Positions 43,780-52,970 of a stretch of 64,000 bases of DNA are shown in pieces. This DNA comes from Leptotrichia sp. OH3620_COT-345 (GTDB taxonomy: Bacteria > Fusobacteriota > Fusobacteriia > Fusobacteriales > Leptotrichiaceae): positions 124,001 to 188,000 of the forward strand of contig NZ_RQYW01000001.1 of NCBI RefSeq assembly GCF_003932895.1, read 5' to 3'. How positions within the stretch are numbered: the stretch's first letter is position 1; each line of letters starts with the position of its first letter. The notes beneath the pieces are model-generated. The model was not told the origin of the DNA. It saw only the letters and a list, made by a program, of their open reading frames with translations, and made no database searches. A program made the position numbers and the translations under genes.

Positions 43780-46455
43780 TTATTTCTTTATATTTCGGGA
43801 AATTAATTTTATTACTTCGTTTACAGTAAATGGAATCAGTGCAAATATTATGACTATATCCCAGTCCACAAGTTTAAGCTGAGTAACTTTGAATACAGCT
43901 GCAAGTGACGGTATTGAAGTAAGTCCTACCTGTAATGCTATTCCAACTATTATAGATAAAATCAAATATTTATTTTTAAAGAAGCCCACTTCAAAGACAG
44001 TTTTCTTACTGTTTCTCATAGTTAGAGAATAAAATAGCTGAGACACTGTCAATACTATGAATGCCATCGTTCTTCCATATGTCAAAGCTGCTTGACCTTC
44101 AGGAATTGAAAAATCACCATTTATAGGCATTTTTCCATGATGCACTATTCCTATATAAAATGCTGCGAGTGTTAATATTCCTATAAGTGTTCCGGCTACT
44201 ATAGCTCTTATTCCCGCTCCTCCTGAAAAAAAACTTTCTTTAGGATTTCTCGGTTTTCTTGTCATAACATCTTTATCTCCCGGATCCACTCCCAGTGAAA
44301 TGGCAGGTAATGTATCCGTCACCAAATTAATCCACAATAACTGTATTGCCATTAAAGGTAACGGCCAGTTAAATAATGTAGCAAAAAACACACATATTAC
44401 TTCTCCTAAATTACATGAAAGCAGAAACATTATTGTTTTTTTAATATTGTTATATATATTTCTTCCTTCTTCTATAGCATGGACAATTGTTGTAAAATTA
44501 TCATCAGTAAGTATCATATCACTCGCACCTTTAGAAACATCAGTTCCTGTAATTCCCATGGCTACACCTATGTCTGCAAATTTGAGTGACGGTGCATCAT
44601 TTACTCCGTCACCTGTCATTGAAACGATATTTCCTTGCTCTTTGAAAGCTCTCACTATTTTAACTTTATGTTCAGGTGATACCCTTGCAAATACTCTATA
44701 TTTATTTATATTTTTTGCAAATTCTTTATCTGAAATCTCATCTATTTCAGTTCCTGTCAAACTTTGACTTATATCAGTAGCTATTCCCAGTTCTTTGGCA
44801 ATGGCAACAGCAGTATTTTTATGATCTCCCGTAATCATAACAGGTGTGATACCCGCTTTTTTTGCTTCATCGATAGAACTTTTAACTTCAGTTCTTGGAG
44901 GATCTATCATTCCTACAATTCCTACAACTACAAGGTTGTTTTCCATTTCTTCAGGTAAAATCATATTTTCAACGTCTTTAAATGCAACTCCAAGCACTCT
45001 AAGAGCATCATTGGACATTTCCTCCGTTACTTTCAGTATTTTTTCTTTAGTTTCTTCAGTTAACGGAGTAATCTGTCCATTTACAAGTATTTTGTCGGCT
45101 CTCGTAAGAATATTGTCAATTGCTCCTTTTGTATGAACCCTGTATCTGTTTCCTTCTTCATTTAATGTTGACATCAATTTTCTGTCTGAATCAAAAGGAT
45201 TTTCACCTACTCTTTTATATTCAGTATTTAATGTATTTTTTTCAAGATTAAATCTGTCTCCTAAAACTACAAGTGCCACTTCAGTAGGGTCACCAATATC
45301 CTGACCGCTATCTATGGAAGCATCTGAGCAAAGTACAAATGATCTTATCAGTTCCTTTTCATCATTATTCGCTTCAAAATTTTTTCCCTCTGAAGGAATT
45401 TCTCTTAAATTATCAAGAGTATAAGTTTTTACAACTGTCATTTTATTTTGCGTCAATGTTCCTGTTTTATCTGAACATATTATATTTACAGCTCCCAATG
45501 TTTCCACAGCAGGTAATTTTCTCACAATAGCATTAATTTTCGACATTCTTGTCACACCTATTGAAAGTACAATAGCTACAATAGCTACAAGACCTTCAGG
45601 TATTGCAGCTACCGCAAGACTTATAGCTGTTATAAACATATCAAGCATATCTCTTCCCTGAAACATACCTATTACAAATATTAAAGCACATATTCCTATT
45701 GCCATATATCCTAAAATTTTCCCAAGTTCATCAAGCTTTATCTGTAACGGTGTCAATGTATTTTCATCCTCATCAAGTATTTTAGCAATTTTACCGATTT
45801 CAGTATCCATTGCTGTTGCTACAACGACACCTTCTCCTCTTCCATAAGTGGCCATTGTTGACATAAATGCCATGTTAGCTTTATCTCCTACAGATATTTT
45901 CGTATCTTCAGTAATAAAAGAAGCATTTTTTTCCGACGGTAGCGATTCTCCTGTCAAAGCTGACTCCTCTATCTGTAAATTCGCACTTTCAATAAGTCTT
46001 ACGTCAGCCGGAATAAAACGCCCTGCATCAATTACAAGTATATCTCCCGGAACAAGATCTTCGGAACTTATTTCAATAACTTCCCCATTACGTCTAACGA
46101 GACTTTTAGGCGTAGTCATCTGCTGTAAAGCTTCCAATGCCTTTTCAGCTTTAGATTCCTGCACTACTCCTACAATAGCATTTATAAAGACAACTGCTAA
46201 AATAATTACGGCATCCTTAATTCCTTCTATACCATGTGCAACTATATTTATAACTGCTGCACCTATTAACACATAAATCAGTACATCCTTAAGTTGTCCA
46301 AGAAATAACTGAAATATGCTCTTTTTAGGTTTCCCTTTTAATTTATTTTGTCCGTACTTTTCCAGTCTTTTATTTATTTCATCAGTTGTAAGACCTATTT
46401 TCGGATCCACATTCAATTCTCTTAAAACTTCTTCCTGTGATTTTGTAAACCACAT
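43780..46455 (-). CDS. P-type cation-transporting ATPase, calcium (PMCA/SERCA-like) type
   Basis: An 891 aa P2-type ATPase, probably exporting Ca2+ from the cytoplasm. N-terminal cation-ATPase domain, then membrane helices at about 48-90; actuator motif TGES at 168-171; the helix-4 metal motif AAIPEGL at 284-289; phosphorylation site DKTGTLT with Asp329; nucleotide domain with KGAID; hinge motif TGDGVNDAPSLK; and six C-terminal helices including NLVTDTLPAISLGVDPGDKD. The PEGL plus N-x-x-T-D pattern is that of bacterial calcium pumps. Monocistronic by its spacing; metal specificity is inferred from motifs only. Confidence 0.92.
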   Translation of the reverse strand: MWFTKSQEEVLRELNVDPKIGLTTDEINKRLEKYGQNKLKGKPKKSIFQLFLGQLKDVLIYVLIGAAVINIVAHGIEGIKDAVIILAVVFINAIVGVVQESKAEKALEALQQMTTPKSLVRRNGEVIEISSEDLVPGDILVIDAGRFIPADVRLIESANLQIEESALTGESLPSEKNASFITEDTKISVGDKANMAFMSTMATYGRGEGVVVATAMDTEIGKIAKILDEDENTLTPLQIKLDELGKILGYMAIGICALIFVIGMFQGRDMLDMFITAISLAVAAIPEGLVAIVAIVLSIGVTRMSKINAIVRKLPAVETLGAVNIICSDKTGTLTQNKMTVVKTYTLDNLREIPSEGKNFEANNDEKELIRSFVLCSDASIDSGQDIGDPTEVALVVLGDRFNLEKNTLNTEYKRVGENPFDSDRKLMSTLNEEGNRYRVHTKGAIDNILTRADKILVNGQITPLTEETKEKILKVTEEMSNDALRVLGVAFKDVENMILPEEMENNLVVVGIVGMIDPPRTEVKSSIDEAKKAGITPVMITGDHKNTAVAIAKELGIATDISQSLTGTEIDEISDKEFAKNINKYRVFARVSPEHKVKIVRAFKEQGNIVSMTGDGVNDAPSLKFADIGVAMGITGTDVSKGASDMILTDDNFTTIVHAIEEGRNIYNNIKKTIMFLLSCNLGEVICVFFATLFNWPLPLMAIQLLWINLVTDTLPAISLGVDPGDKDVMTRKPRNPKESFFSGGAGIRAIVAGTLIGILTLAAFYIGIVHHGKMPINGDFSIPEGQAALTYGRTMAFIVLTVSQLFYSLTMRNSKKTVFEVGFFKNKYLILSIIVGIALQVGLTSIPSLAAVFKVTQLKLVDWDIVIIFALIPFTVNEVIKLISRNIKK

Positions 46456-47061
46456 ATTTTCTCCACCTCTTTCTCTTTATTATCTTTCAATATTTCGCAT
46501 TGCTTTATTTTATTTATAATATCTAAATTCTTTATTTCAGATATTTTTTTATTATACACTATATTTCAATTAAATTCACTATATTTTTAAAAATATTTTT
46601 TACTTTAAATCATAAATAAAGGATGTCTAATATCTATATGAATAAAAAAGAAATTAACAAATCTGTGATATTGTTTTTTAAGATATACATTAAAAAAAGA
46701 AACTTTATTTATGCAAAATTATTTTAACCTGAAATAAAAGATACAAAAATAAAAAAGTTAATTTAATTGACAATATCTATCATATATTTGGAAATCAAAT
46801 TGATAAAAGAAAAAAATACTGTCGAAAAAACATATAAATTGAAAAAGAAGTTTTTAAATTTATTTAAAAAAACATCCGTATTTAATTATGAATTGAATAA
46901 CTTTATATTGGAAGAAAAAAATCCATAATAAAGAACTATATTATATAATTGAGATAAGGAAATAAACATAGAATCTAGAAAGGATAAAAATAGTAAAAAA
47001 TATCTTATGGGGTATAACCTTAAAAAGTTGATACAACTTAGAATTTCTTGATATTACCAAA
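46456..47061. other. Gene-free stretch with coding relics
   Basis: About 600 bases without an intact gene. A plus-strand frame near 46795-46925 gives KEKNTVEKTYKLKKK and LNNFILEEKNP with no start or ribosome site, and MNKKEINKSVILFFK opens near 46638 but soon stops. These read like decayed coding DNA of unknown family. No RNA gene recognised. Confidence 0.4.
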
Positions 47062-47092
47062 CTTTTTTCACCCCCACTCTTGACAGAGAGCC
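47062..47092 (-). mobile_element. Possible ISL3-family terminal repeat relic
   Basis: Minus strand from 47092: GGCTCTCTGTCAAGAG followed by a G-rich block and TGAAAAAAG. ISL3-family elements characteristically end in GGCTCTTTGTCAA, so this is one base off over 13. No transposase or opposite end is present, so at most a fragment remains. Confidence 0.35.
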
Positions 47093-47271
47093 TAAAATAA
47101 TTTAAACATTAATTTTTTCTTATATTTAAAATTTTCTGAATAAATATGAAATTATATTTATTAGGAAAACATTCCTCTAAATATAATAAATTTATTACTT
47201 CCCAAGTACAATAAATAAATTTAAAGTGATAATTTTATAATTTAAAATAAAAATAAAAGAATAAGCAACTT

Positions 47272-47310
47272 CAATAAAAACACCGCTTCTCTTCAAGACA
47301 AAGCGGCATT
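47272..47310 (-). terminator. Terminator of the autotransporter-like gene
   Basis: Minus strand hairpin CCGCTT/AAGCGG (arms at 47301-47306 and 47283-47288) followed by TGTTTTTATT, about 15 bases past the stop codon. Confidence 0.75.
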
Positions 47311-47321
47311 TTTATTTCTTA

Positions 47322-48374
47322 TTATTTTAAAAAAGTTACATTTATTATTCCATAGAGATTTTCTTTATCTTTTTCAAATTTTACCTGATATTTATAATTT
47401 TTTTCCGTTTTATTTATATTTTTAGGTAATTTACTTAATCTAAGGCCTTCTTTCGCATTTATAAGAACAACTTTAACATTTTTCATATTCTTCATAGGTT
47501 TATTTTGGAGAAAAACATCTATTTTTAAAGAAATATCCTTATTTTTCTCTTTAATAATTTTATTTTTTTCTTCTTCTGTCAATGCGTTAAGTTTTTTAGA
47601 AACTCCTACCGTTTCGGGTTTTTCTAAATCAACGCCTTTATTGTTTGTTAAAGTCAGTATTTTATCATTTTTACCAATTTCTTCAAGTGACAAATTAAAT
47701 ATTATTTTTTCAAAGTTTTTAATATCATTTACTGTTACATTTTTTGTTTTGATTTCCAGTGTATTTCCTGTTATTACATCCAACGGAGCAAGAGTTTTTT
47801 TATCTTCTTTCAAAGCTGTTGAACGACTTCCTCTACCTCCGAACAATATTGTTTCTGTCCCAAATTTAGGTGTTCCCTCTATAATTACTTTATTATATGT
47901 TGCAGAGCCTCTATGACTATATCCGCCATAAACATTTCCTTCTACTGTAGAAGTCCCTTTTATAATTACTGTATTTTCTGTTACAAGCGTAGCTTGTCCG
48001 CCTGCTCCGTAAATGCTTCCTCCTTTTGGAATATTTTCATTTTCCCTTTCCCAACGTCCATTTGTAGCAAGTGTACCTCCATCAATAATTACAGTATTTT
48101 TTTTCATTATTTCTATATTCTCTTTTCCGGGTTGTGCAGCACCAAAAACACGCTCAATTGCAGGTCCTGCATTGACAATCACTTTATTTCCTTCGTAACT
48201 TCCTGATATTCCTAAGGAATTTTCTAATTTTTGATACCCGAGCGCTCTGTCAGCTTTTCCATCTTTAGGATATGTCAGTGTTTCTCCTGCAAATATATTC
48301 ATTCCTGCAAATACAAATCCTGTTATTCCCAGTAACACTTTTTTTGTATAAGTTTCAGCTTTGCTGTAATTCAT
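47322..48374 (-). CDS. Exported autotransporter-passenger-like protein lacking a beta-barrel
   Basis: A 350 aa protein with a signal peptide (KKVLLGITGFVFAGMNIFA, after a short Lys/Tyr-rich start) and then beta-helix-like repeats with the pattern N-x-V-x-I-x-G-G/T: NTVIIDGGTLAT, NTVIIKGTSTVEGNVYGG, NKVIIEGTPKFG. These resemble the passenger domains of Fusobacteriota type V autotransporters, but the C-terminal beta-barrel and the final aromatic residue are missing and the rest is a Lys-rich region. It may be a truncated autotransporter, a periplasmic protein or an exported surface protein using another anchor. Start ATG follows TAGGAGG. Confidence 0.75.
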   Translation of the reverse strand: MNYSKAETYTKKVLLGITGFVFAGMNIFAGETLTYPKDGKADRALGYQKLENSLGISGSYEGNKVIVNAGPAIERVFGAAQPGKENIEIMKKNTVIIDGGTLATNGRWERENENIPKGGSIYGAGGQATLVTENTVIIKGTSTVEGNVYGGYSHRGSATYNKVIIEGTPKFGTETILFGGRGSRSTALKEDKKTLAPLDVITGNTLEIKTKNVTVNDIKNFEKIIFNLSLEEIGKNDKILTLTNNKGVDLEKPETVGVSKKLNALTEEEKNKIIKEKNKDISLKIDVFLQNKPMKNMKNVKVVLINAKEGLRLSKLPKNINKTEKNYKYQVKFEKDKENLYGIINVTFLK

Positions 48375-48467
48375 AAAAAACCTCCTAAATAAATTTGTTA
48401 AATTTATCTTATCACAATTTATTTTGAAAATCAATTATTTTGATATTCAAATATAATTTAATTTCTA

Positions 48468-48518
48468 ATAAAAAACCTATTTTAAAAATAAATTGAAAAT
48501 TTAATCTTAAAATAGGTG
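48468..48518 (-). terminator. Terminator of cdd
   Basis: AACCTATTTTAAAAATAAAT and ATTTAATCTTAAAATAGGT form a long A/T-rich stem; on the minus strand it ends in TTTTTT. It lies just past cdd and closes the nucleoside salvage run. Confidence 0.75.
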
Positions 48519-48529
48519 ATGTTTATTTT

Positions 48530-48958
48530 TTATAAATCCTCAGGACCAAAAGCATAAGGAAGTAATTCCTTTATTGAACAAATTTTATATTTTTTTTCTT
48601 TATTAGTCAAAATAATTACTGTTTCTTCATCGGAAAATTCATATATTACTTGTCTACATGCTCCACAAGGGCTTATCGGTTCCGGTGTTCCTCCTGTTAT
48701 CACAAGAAAACGAATTTTCTTCATTCCTTCACTCACAGCTGTAGGAATTACGTTTCTTTCAGCACATATTCCCAATCCGTAAGAAGCATTTTCTACATTT
48801 ACACCTTTAAATTTTCTTCCCTGTTCATCAATGAGAAGAGCCGCTACAGGAAATTTCGAATAAGGAACATAAGCATTTTTAAGCATATTGTTAGCTTCAT
48901 CTATATAGTTACTTATTTCCTTTTCCGTTAATTTCATCTTTATATCTGATATTTTCAT
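48530..48958 (-). CDS. cdd: Cytidine deaminase
   Basis: Converts cytidine and deoxycytidine to uridine and deoxyuridine. The 142 aa protein has the zinc site and catalytic Glu: C65-A-E67 in GICAERN, and C97/C100 in PCGACRQ. The N terminus with YVPYSKFPVAALL is typical of the homotetrameric form. The start ATG follows AAGGGG; an ATG seven codons in is an alternative. It is the last gene of the salvage run and 14 bases after deoD. Confidence 0.95.
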   Translation of the reverse strand: MKISDIKMKLTEKEISNYIDEANNMLKNAYVPYSKFPVAALLIDEQGRKFKGVNVENASYGLGICAERNVIPTAVSEGMKKIRFLVITGGTPEPISPCGACRQVIYEFSDEETVIILTNKEKKYKICSIKELLPYAFGPEDL

Positions 48959-48972
48959 ACCATTTCCCCTTA

Positions 48973-49683
48973 TTATAAATTTAATGAACTTTCCAATGCC
49001 ACTTCTATCATATCATTGAAAGTCAGCTGTCTTTCTTCTGCTGAAGTAGCTTCCCCTGTTACAAGAGAATCACTTATTGTAAGTAATGTAAGTGCATTTA
49101 CTCCAAATTTTGCAGCTGTTGTATATAATTGTGCCGTTTCCATTTCTACACACAAAACGCCGAATTTTGCCCATTTTTTCCATGCCTCAGGTTCATCTCC
49201 ATAAAAAGTGTCGCTTGTCAATACATTTCCTGCTTTCATACTTAATCCTTTGGCTTTCCCTACTTCATAAGCCTTAAACAATAACTCTGCACTTGCAGTA
49301 GGTGCATAATCCGCTCCATTAAATCTGAGTTTATTTATTGCTGAATCTGTAGATGCCGCCATTGCTATAACTACATCCCTTATTTTTATATTTTTCTGCA
49401 TAGAACCTGCTGTTCCAACTCTTATAAGGTTTTTTACTCCATATTCATTTATTAATTCGTGAGTATATATTCCAATTGAAGGAACTCCCATTCCTGTCCC
49501 CTGTACTGATACTTTTTTCCCTTTATATGTCCCTGTAAATCCTAACATTCCTCTTACATTATTATATTGAACTATATCCTGTAAAAATGTTTCTGCAATA
49601 TATTTTGCTCTTAACGGATCTCCGGGTAATAATATAGTTTCCGCTATATCTCCTTTATTTGCTCCTATATGTGGTGTTGCCAT
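48973..49683 (-). CDS. deoD: Purine nucleoside phosphorylase, DeoD type
   Basis: Splits purine (deoxy)nucleosides into base and (deoxy)ribose-1-phosphate. The 236 aa hexameric-type enzyme starts [23 protein letters not shown], has [14 protein letters not shown], the nucleoside-site [11 protein letters not shown] and the catalytic Asp region TISDSL. AGGAGGTAAG precedes the ATG. It feeds deoxyribose-1-phosphate to DeoB upstream in the same run. Confidence 0.96.
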   Translation of the reverse strand: MATPHIGANKGDIAETILLPGDPLRAKYIAETFLQDIVQYNNVRGMLGFTGTYKGKKVSVQGTGMGVPSIGIYTHELINEYGVKNLIRVGTAGSMQKNIKIRDVVIAMAASTDSAINKLRFNGADYAPTASAELLFKAYEVGKAKGLSMKAGNVLTSDTFYGDEPEAWKKWAKFGVLCVEMETAQLYTTAAKFGVNALTLLTISDSLVTGEATSAEERQLTFNDMIEVALESSLNL

Positions 49684-49892
49684 TATCTTACCTCCTGATT
49701 TTTTATTATTTCCACTATAAATTCATTTTACTGTGAAACTGATTTAAAATTTTCTCTTTTTATCAGCCAGAATAACTTCTACCAAATTTTAAACTTATAT
49801 TACTCTTTAATTTTCAAATTTTATGAATATAATTTATTATACTCTTTAAACTTTTATTTTGCAATTTAATTTTTGTTTTATTCATCTAAATA

Positions 49893-50447
49893 TTACTTTT
49901 TCAAAAATTTTCCCATTTTTATACAGTTATTATAAGTTCCATCTTTCAGCTTATAACCGTTTGGAATCTCTCCCCATTTTTGAAAGCCGTGTTTTTCATA
50001 TAATTTTATTGCATTTTTGTTATTTGAATAAACTTCCAATTCTATCTGTTCATAATTCATTTTCCTTGCATTTTCAATAATTTCATTCATTAGAATATTC
50101 CCGACACCCATTCCCTGAAATTCTTTTTTCACTGTTAATCCGAATGTTGTTCGATGTTTTACTTTGATACGTTCTAAAATAGGAACTATACTACACATTC
50201 CTATTATCTCACCGTTCATATAAACAAGCAAAAATAATCTGTCAGTGCTTTTTTCAAAATCCCTTAAATATTTCATCATTTTTTCAATATTTGTATCTAT
50301 CTCTTCAGGATAAGTCAGCAGAAAGTTCGTTTCTGAAGTTACTTCCTGTCTGTATTTTATTATATCTTTGGAATCACTTTCTTCAGCACTTCTTATACTA
50401 TATTTTTTACCATTTTTCAGTCTATATTCTTTTAAAGAAAAAATCAT
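49893..50447 (-). CDS. GNAT family N-acetyltransferase
   Basis: A 184 aa acetyltransferase of the GCN5 fold. The acetyl-CoA loop is visible as KEFQGMGVGNILM, preceded by the TFGLTVKK strand and followed by the NKNAIKLYEKHGFQKWGE motif typical of RimI/RimL-like members. The substrate is unknown. It sits between deoD and deoB but has no evident link to nucleosides; gaps of about 200 bases on both sides suggest its own transcript. Confidence 0.87.
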   Translation of the reverse strand: MIFSLKEYRLKNGKKYSIRSAEESDSKDIIKYRQEVTSETNFLLTYPEEIDTNIEKMMKYLRDFEKSTDRLFLLVYMNGEIIGMCSIVPILERIKVKHRTTFGLTVKKEFQGMGVGNILMNEIIENARKMNYEQIELEVYSNNKNAIKLYEKHGFQKWGEIPNGYKLKDGTYNNCIKMGKFLKK

Positions 50448-50586
50448 ATAACCTCCTATATTTTAAATATAGTAAAAACTCTAAATTTTTTAAAAAAGTT
50501 TGGATGTCATTATTTATGAACACTTTTATATATACGAATAATTAATTTTTTTCGCTTTTATAATAAATAGGTATCTTTAAGTATCT

Positions 50587-50628
50587 GTAAAAATTGACTT
50601 GAATCGTTTTTGGATTCAATTTTTTTTA
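50587..50628 (-). terminator. Hairpin after deoB
   Basis: TTGAATC (50599-50605) pairs with GATTCAA (50613-50619), with A-rich and T-rich flanks usable in either direction. It lies about 55 bases past the deoB stop. Confidence 0.55.
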
Positions 50629-50682
50629 CAAAAAGATTGAAAATACTTTACAAAGTTTTTCTCTGAAAAAACATAAAAATTT

Positions 50683-51858
50683 TTATAATATTTCTTTTGC
50701 AAAACTTCCTTCTTTTTCAGTGCCCAGTAAAATCTCTTCAATAGTAGCCGCTATATCTGCAAAAGTTTTTCTTATCCCAATATTTACATTTTTCTTGATT
50801 TTTTTCCCGTAAATGAGTATCGGTATGTATTCTCTCGTATGGTCCGTTCCCTTGTATGTAGGATCATTACCATGATCGGCAGTTATTATAAGTATTTCAT
50901 CATCTTTCAAATTTTTCTGTATTTCAGGTAGCCATTCGTCAAATTCCTTTAAAGCATTTACATAGCCTTCAGGATTTCTCCTATGTCCATAGACAGCATC
51001 AAAATCTACAAGATTGGTAAATATAAGTCCTTTTGTATTTTCTTTCAATGCTGCAACAGTCTTTTTTATCCCGTCCAGATTATCCTGATTGGCTTTCCTG
51101 TTATCGGTAATTCCTTTTCCGTTGAACAAATCACTTGTCTTTCCTATTCCCACTACATCAAATCCTGCCTTTTTAATTCTTTCCAACATTGATTCTTTGG
51201 GAGGATCTATGGAAAAGTCGTGTCTATTGGCAGTTCGTTGAAATTCTCCTACTTTTTTCCCGATATATGGTCTCGCAATTACCCTTGAAACAGGAGATTT
51301 TTCATTACATATTTCAAGAGCTATTTCACATGCCTTATACAGCTCATCCAAAGGTATTACATCTTCATTCGCTGCAATCTGGAACACAGGATCGGCTGAA
51401 CCGTACACTATCCATTTTCCTGTTTTTATCTGCTCCTCACCATATTCATCAATAGCTGCAGTTCCGGACATAGGTTTGTTCAGCATAACTTTTCTTCCAG
51501 TTTTTTCTTCAAATTCTTTTATCACTTCATCCGAAAAACCGTTAGCATAACTTGGAAACGGTCTTTCTAAAGGTACTCCTGCTATTTCCCAGTGTCCGGT
51601 TGTGGAATCTTTTCCCATAGAAACTTCAGCGGCTTTTCCGTATGCGCCTTCAGCATTTTCAACAGGAGATGTTCCAAGTATTTCAGTTATATTTCCAAGT
51701 CCAAGTCTTCCCATATTAGGCAAACTCATACCTCCTGTAGCTTTTGCCATATTTCCTAATGTATTTGAACCTACATCGTCAAAATCCTTTGCATCGGGAA
51801 GTTCTCCCGCTCCTACACTGTCCAGAACTATTAATGTTACTCTACTTATATCTTTCAT
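50683..51858 (-). CDS. deoB: Phosphopentomutase
   Basis: Interconverts (deoxy)ribose-1-phosphate and -5-phosphate. The 391 aa alkaline-phosphatase-fold enzyme has manganese ligands in the N-terminal VLDSVGAGELPDA motif, the phospho-Thr region SMGKDSTTGHWE, and the C-terminal TADHGNDPTYKGTDHTRE. The ribosome site is AAGGGAAG. It follows the NTF2-like pseudogene and deoC and links nucleoside cleavage to the deoxyribose aldolase step. Confidence 0.97.
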   Translation of the reverse strand: MKDISRVTLIVLDSVGAGELPDAKDFDDVGSNTLGNMAKATGGMSLPNMGRLGLGNITEILGTSPVENAEGAYGKAAEVSMGKDSTTGHWEIAGVPLERPFPSYANGFSDEVIKEFEEKTGRKVMLNKPMSGTAAIDEYGEEQIKTGKWIVYGSADPVFQIAANEDVIPLDELYKACEIALEICNEKSPVSRVIARPYIGKKVGEFQRTANRHDFSIDPPKESMLERIKKAGFDVVGIGKTSDLFNGKGITDNRKANQDNLDGIKKTVAALKENTKGLIFTNLVDFDAVYGHRRNPEGYVNALKEFDEWLPEIQKNLKDDEILIITADHGNDPTYKGTDHTREYIPILIYGKKIKKNVNIGIRKTFADIAATIEEILLGTEKEGSFAKEIL

Positions 51859-51923
51859 TTTTATCTTCCCTTCTGTTTCCTTTACTAATACTAAATTCTT
51901 TTACTCAATTTTTCTTATTCTAC

Positions 51924-52253
51924 TTAGTTTCCTAATAAAAATTCATACTCTTTAATAATTTTTCCATTTTCAAATTCAAATATATCATAGGATATTCTTC
52001 AATATTATTCTCCAAAAGTGTAACTATTTCGAAAGAAATTTTACTTCCGACAATGTTTTCGAGAGTAAACGTATTCTCGGAATTTTTTTAACTTTCCTGT
52101 ATAACATTCATATAATTTTAATTCCTTTGATTTTTTGACTTGCTTCCCATGAATTTCCCATTCTATACTATCATCAACATGTTTTTTGTATGCTTTCTAG
52201 TATCTTTTATTTTCAGATGAAAAAAATATTAACAATGTTTCTTTATTACTCAT
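51924..52253 (-). pseudogene. Decayed NTF2/SnoaL-like protein gene
   Basis: From an ATG at 52251-52253 the minus strand reads MSNKETLLIFFSSENKRY, then a TAG, then KAYKKHVDDSIEWEIHGKQ and KKSKELKLYECYTGKL in the same frame. Later frames give LENIVGSKISFEIVTLLEN and, after another shift, FEFENGKIIKEYEFLLGN ending at TAA (51924-51926). The Trp-x-Ile-x-Gly and the closing FENGKIIKEYE block are typical of SnoaL/NTF2-like small proteins. It lies between deoC and deoB and interrupts the salvage run. Confidence 0.7.
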
Positions 52254-52255
52254 TT

Positions 52256-52921
52256 CTAATATTTTCCTTCTTCAATTTCCATTCCTTTTATTATTTCTAT
52301 TCCTGAGCTTGTTCCTAATCTCGTAGCTCCTAATTCTATATATTTTAGAGCAGTTTTCATATCTTTCACTCCTCCGCTTGCTTTTACCTGTGCTTTATCA
52401 CCTACCACGGATTTCATAAGTTCCACATCTTCAAAAGTTGCTCCTCCCGTTCCAAAACCTGTCGAAGTTTTTACAAAGTCCGCTTTGGCATTTAAAGACA
52501 ATTCACATGCTTTCCTTTTTTCATCATCAGTCAGATAACACGTTTCTATTATAACTTTTAAAATATTTTCTCCTATCGCCTGCTTTATTTCTTTTATTTC
52601 CTGTTCTACATAATCATATTCTCGGTCTTTCAGTGCCCCTACATTTATGACCATGTCTATTTCAGAAGCTCCGTCTTCTATGGCTTTCTTAGCTTCAAAT
52701 ACCTTTGCCTCTTTAGACATTGCTCCTAAAGGAAAACCTACAACTGCCGCAACTTTTACATCACTGTCTTTTACCTGCTCATAAGCATATTTTACATTTG
52801 CTCCATTTACACAAACGGAATAAAATCTATACTCTTTTGCTTCATCACATAATTTTTTTATTTCATTTTTCTGAACTGCAGCTTTTAATGTAGTATGATC
52901 TATGTATTTATTTATTTCCAT
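52256..52921 (-). CDS. deoC: Deoxyribose-phosphate aldolase
   Basis: Cleaves deoxyribose-5-phosphate to glyceraldehyde-3-phosphate and acetaldehyde. The 221 aa TIM-barrel enzyme has the N-terminal IDHTTLKA motif, the KVIIETCYL strand and the Schiff-base lysine in FVKTSTGFGTGGAT. I start at the ATG matching the family length; an upstream TTG would add 13 residues. It follows pdp by about 50 bases and is the entry of deoxyribose carbon into glycolysis. Confidence 0.96.
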   Translation of the reverse strand: MEINKYIDHTTLKAAVQKNEIKKLCDEAKEYRFYSVCVNGANVKYAYEQVKDSDVKVAAVVGFPLGAMSKEAKVFEAKKAIEDGASEIDMVINVGALKDREYDYVEQEIKEIKQAIGENILKVIIETCYLTDDEKRKACELSLNAKADFVKTSTGFGTGGATFEDVELMKSVVGDKAQVKASGGVKDMKTALKYIELGATRLGTSSGIEIIKGMEIEEGKY

Positions 52922-52970
52922 TACAATATCTTTCCTTTCTTTAATTTTTTTTATATTCAACTATCATTGA

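Noticed and set aside
46638-46930. Plus-strand Lys/Asn-rich frames after the P-type ATPase
   Set aside because: Short, without ribosome sites or recognisable family. Mentioned as possible relics but not called as a gene.
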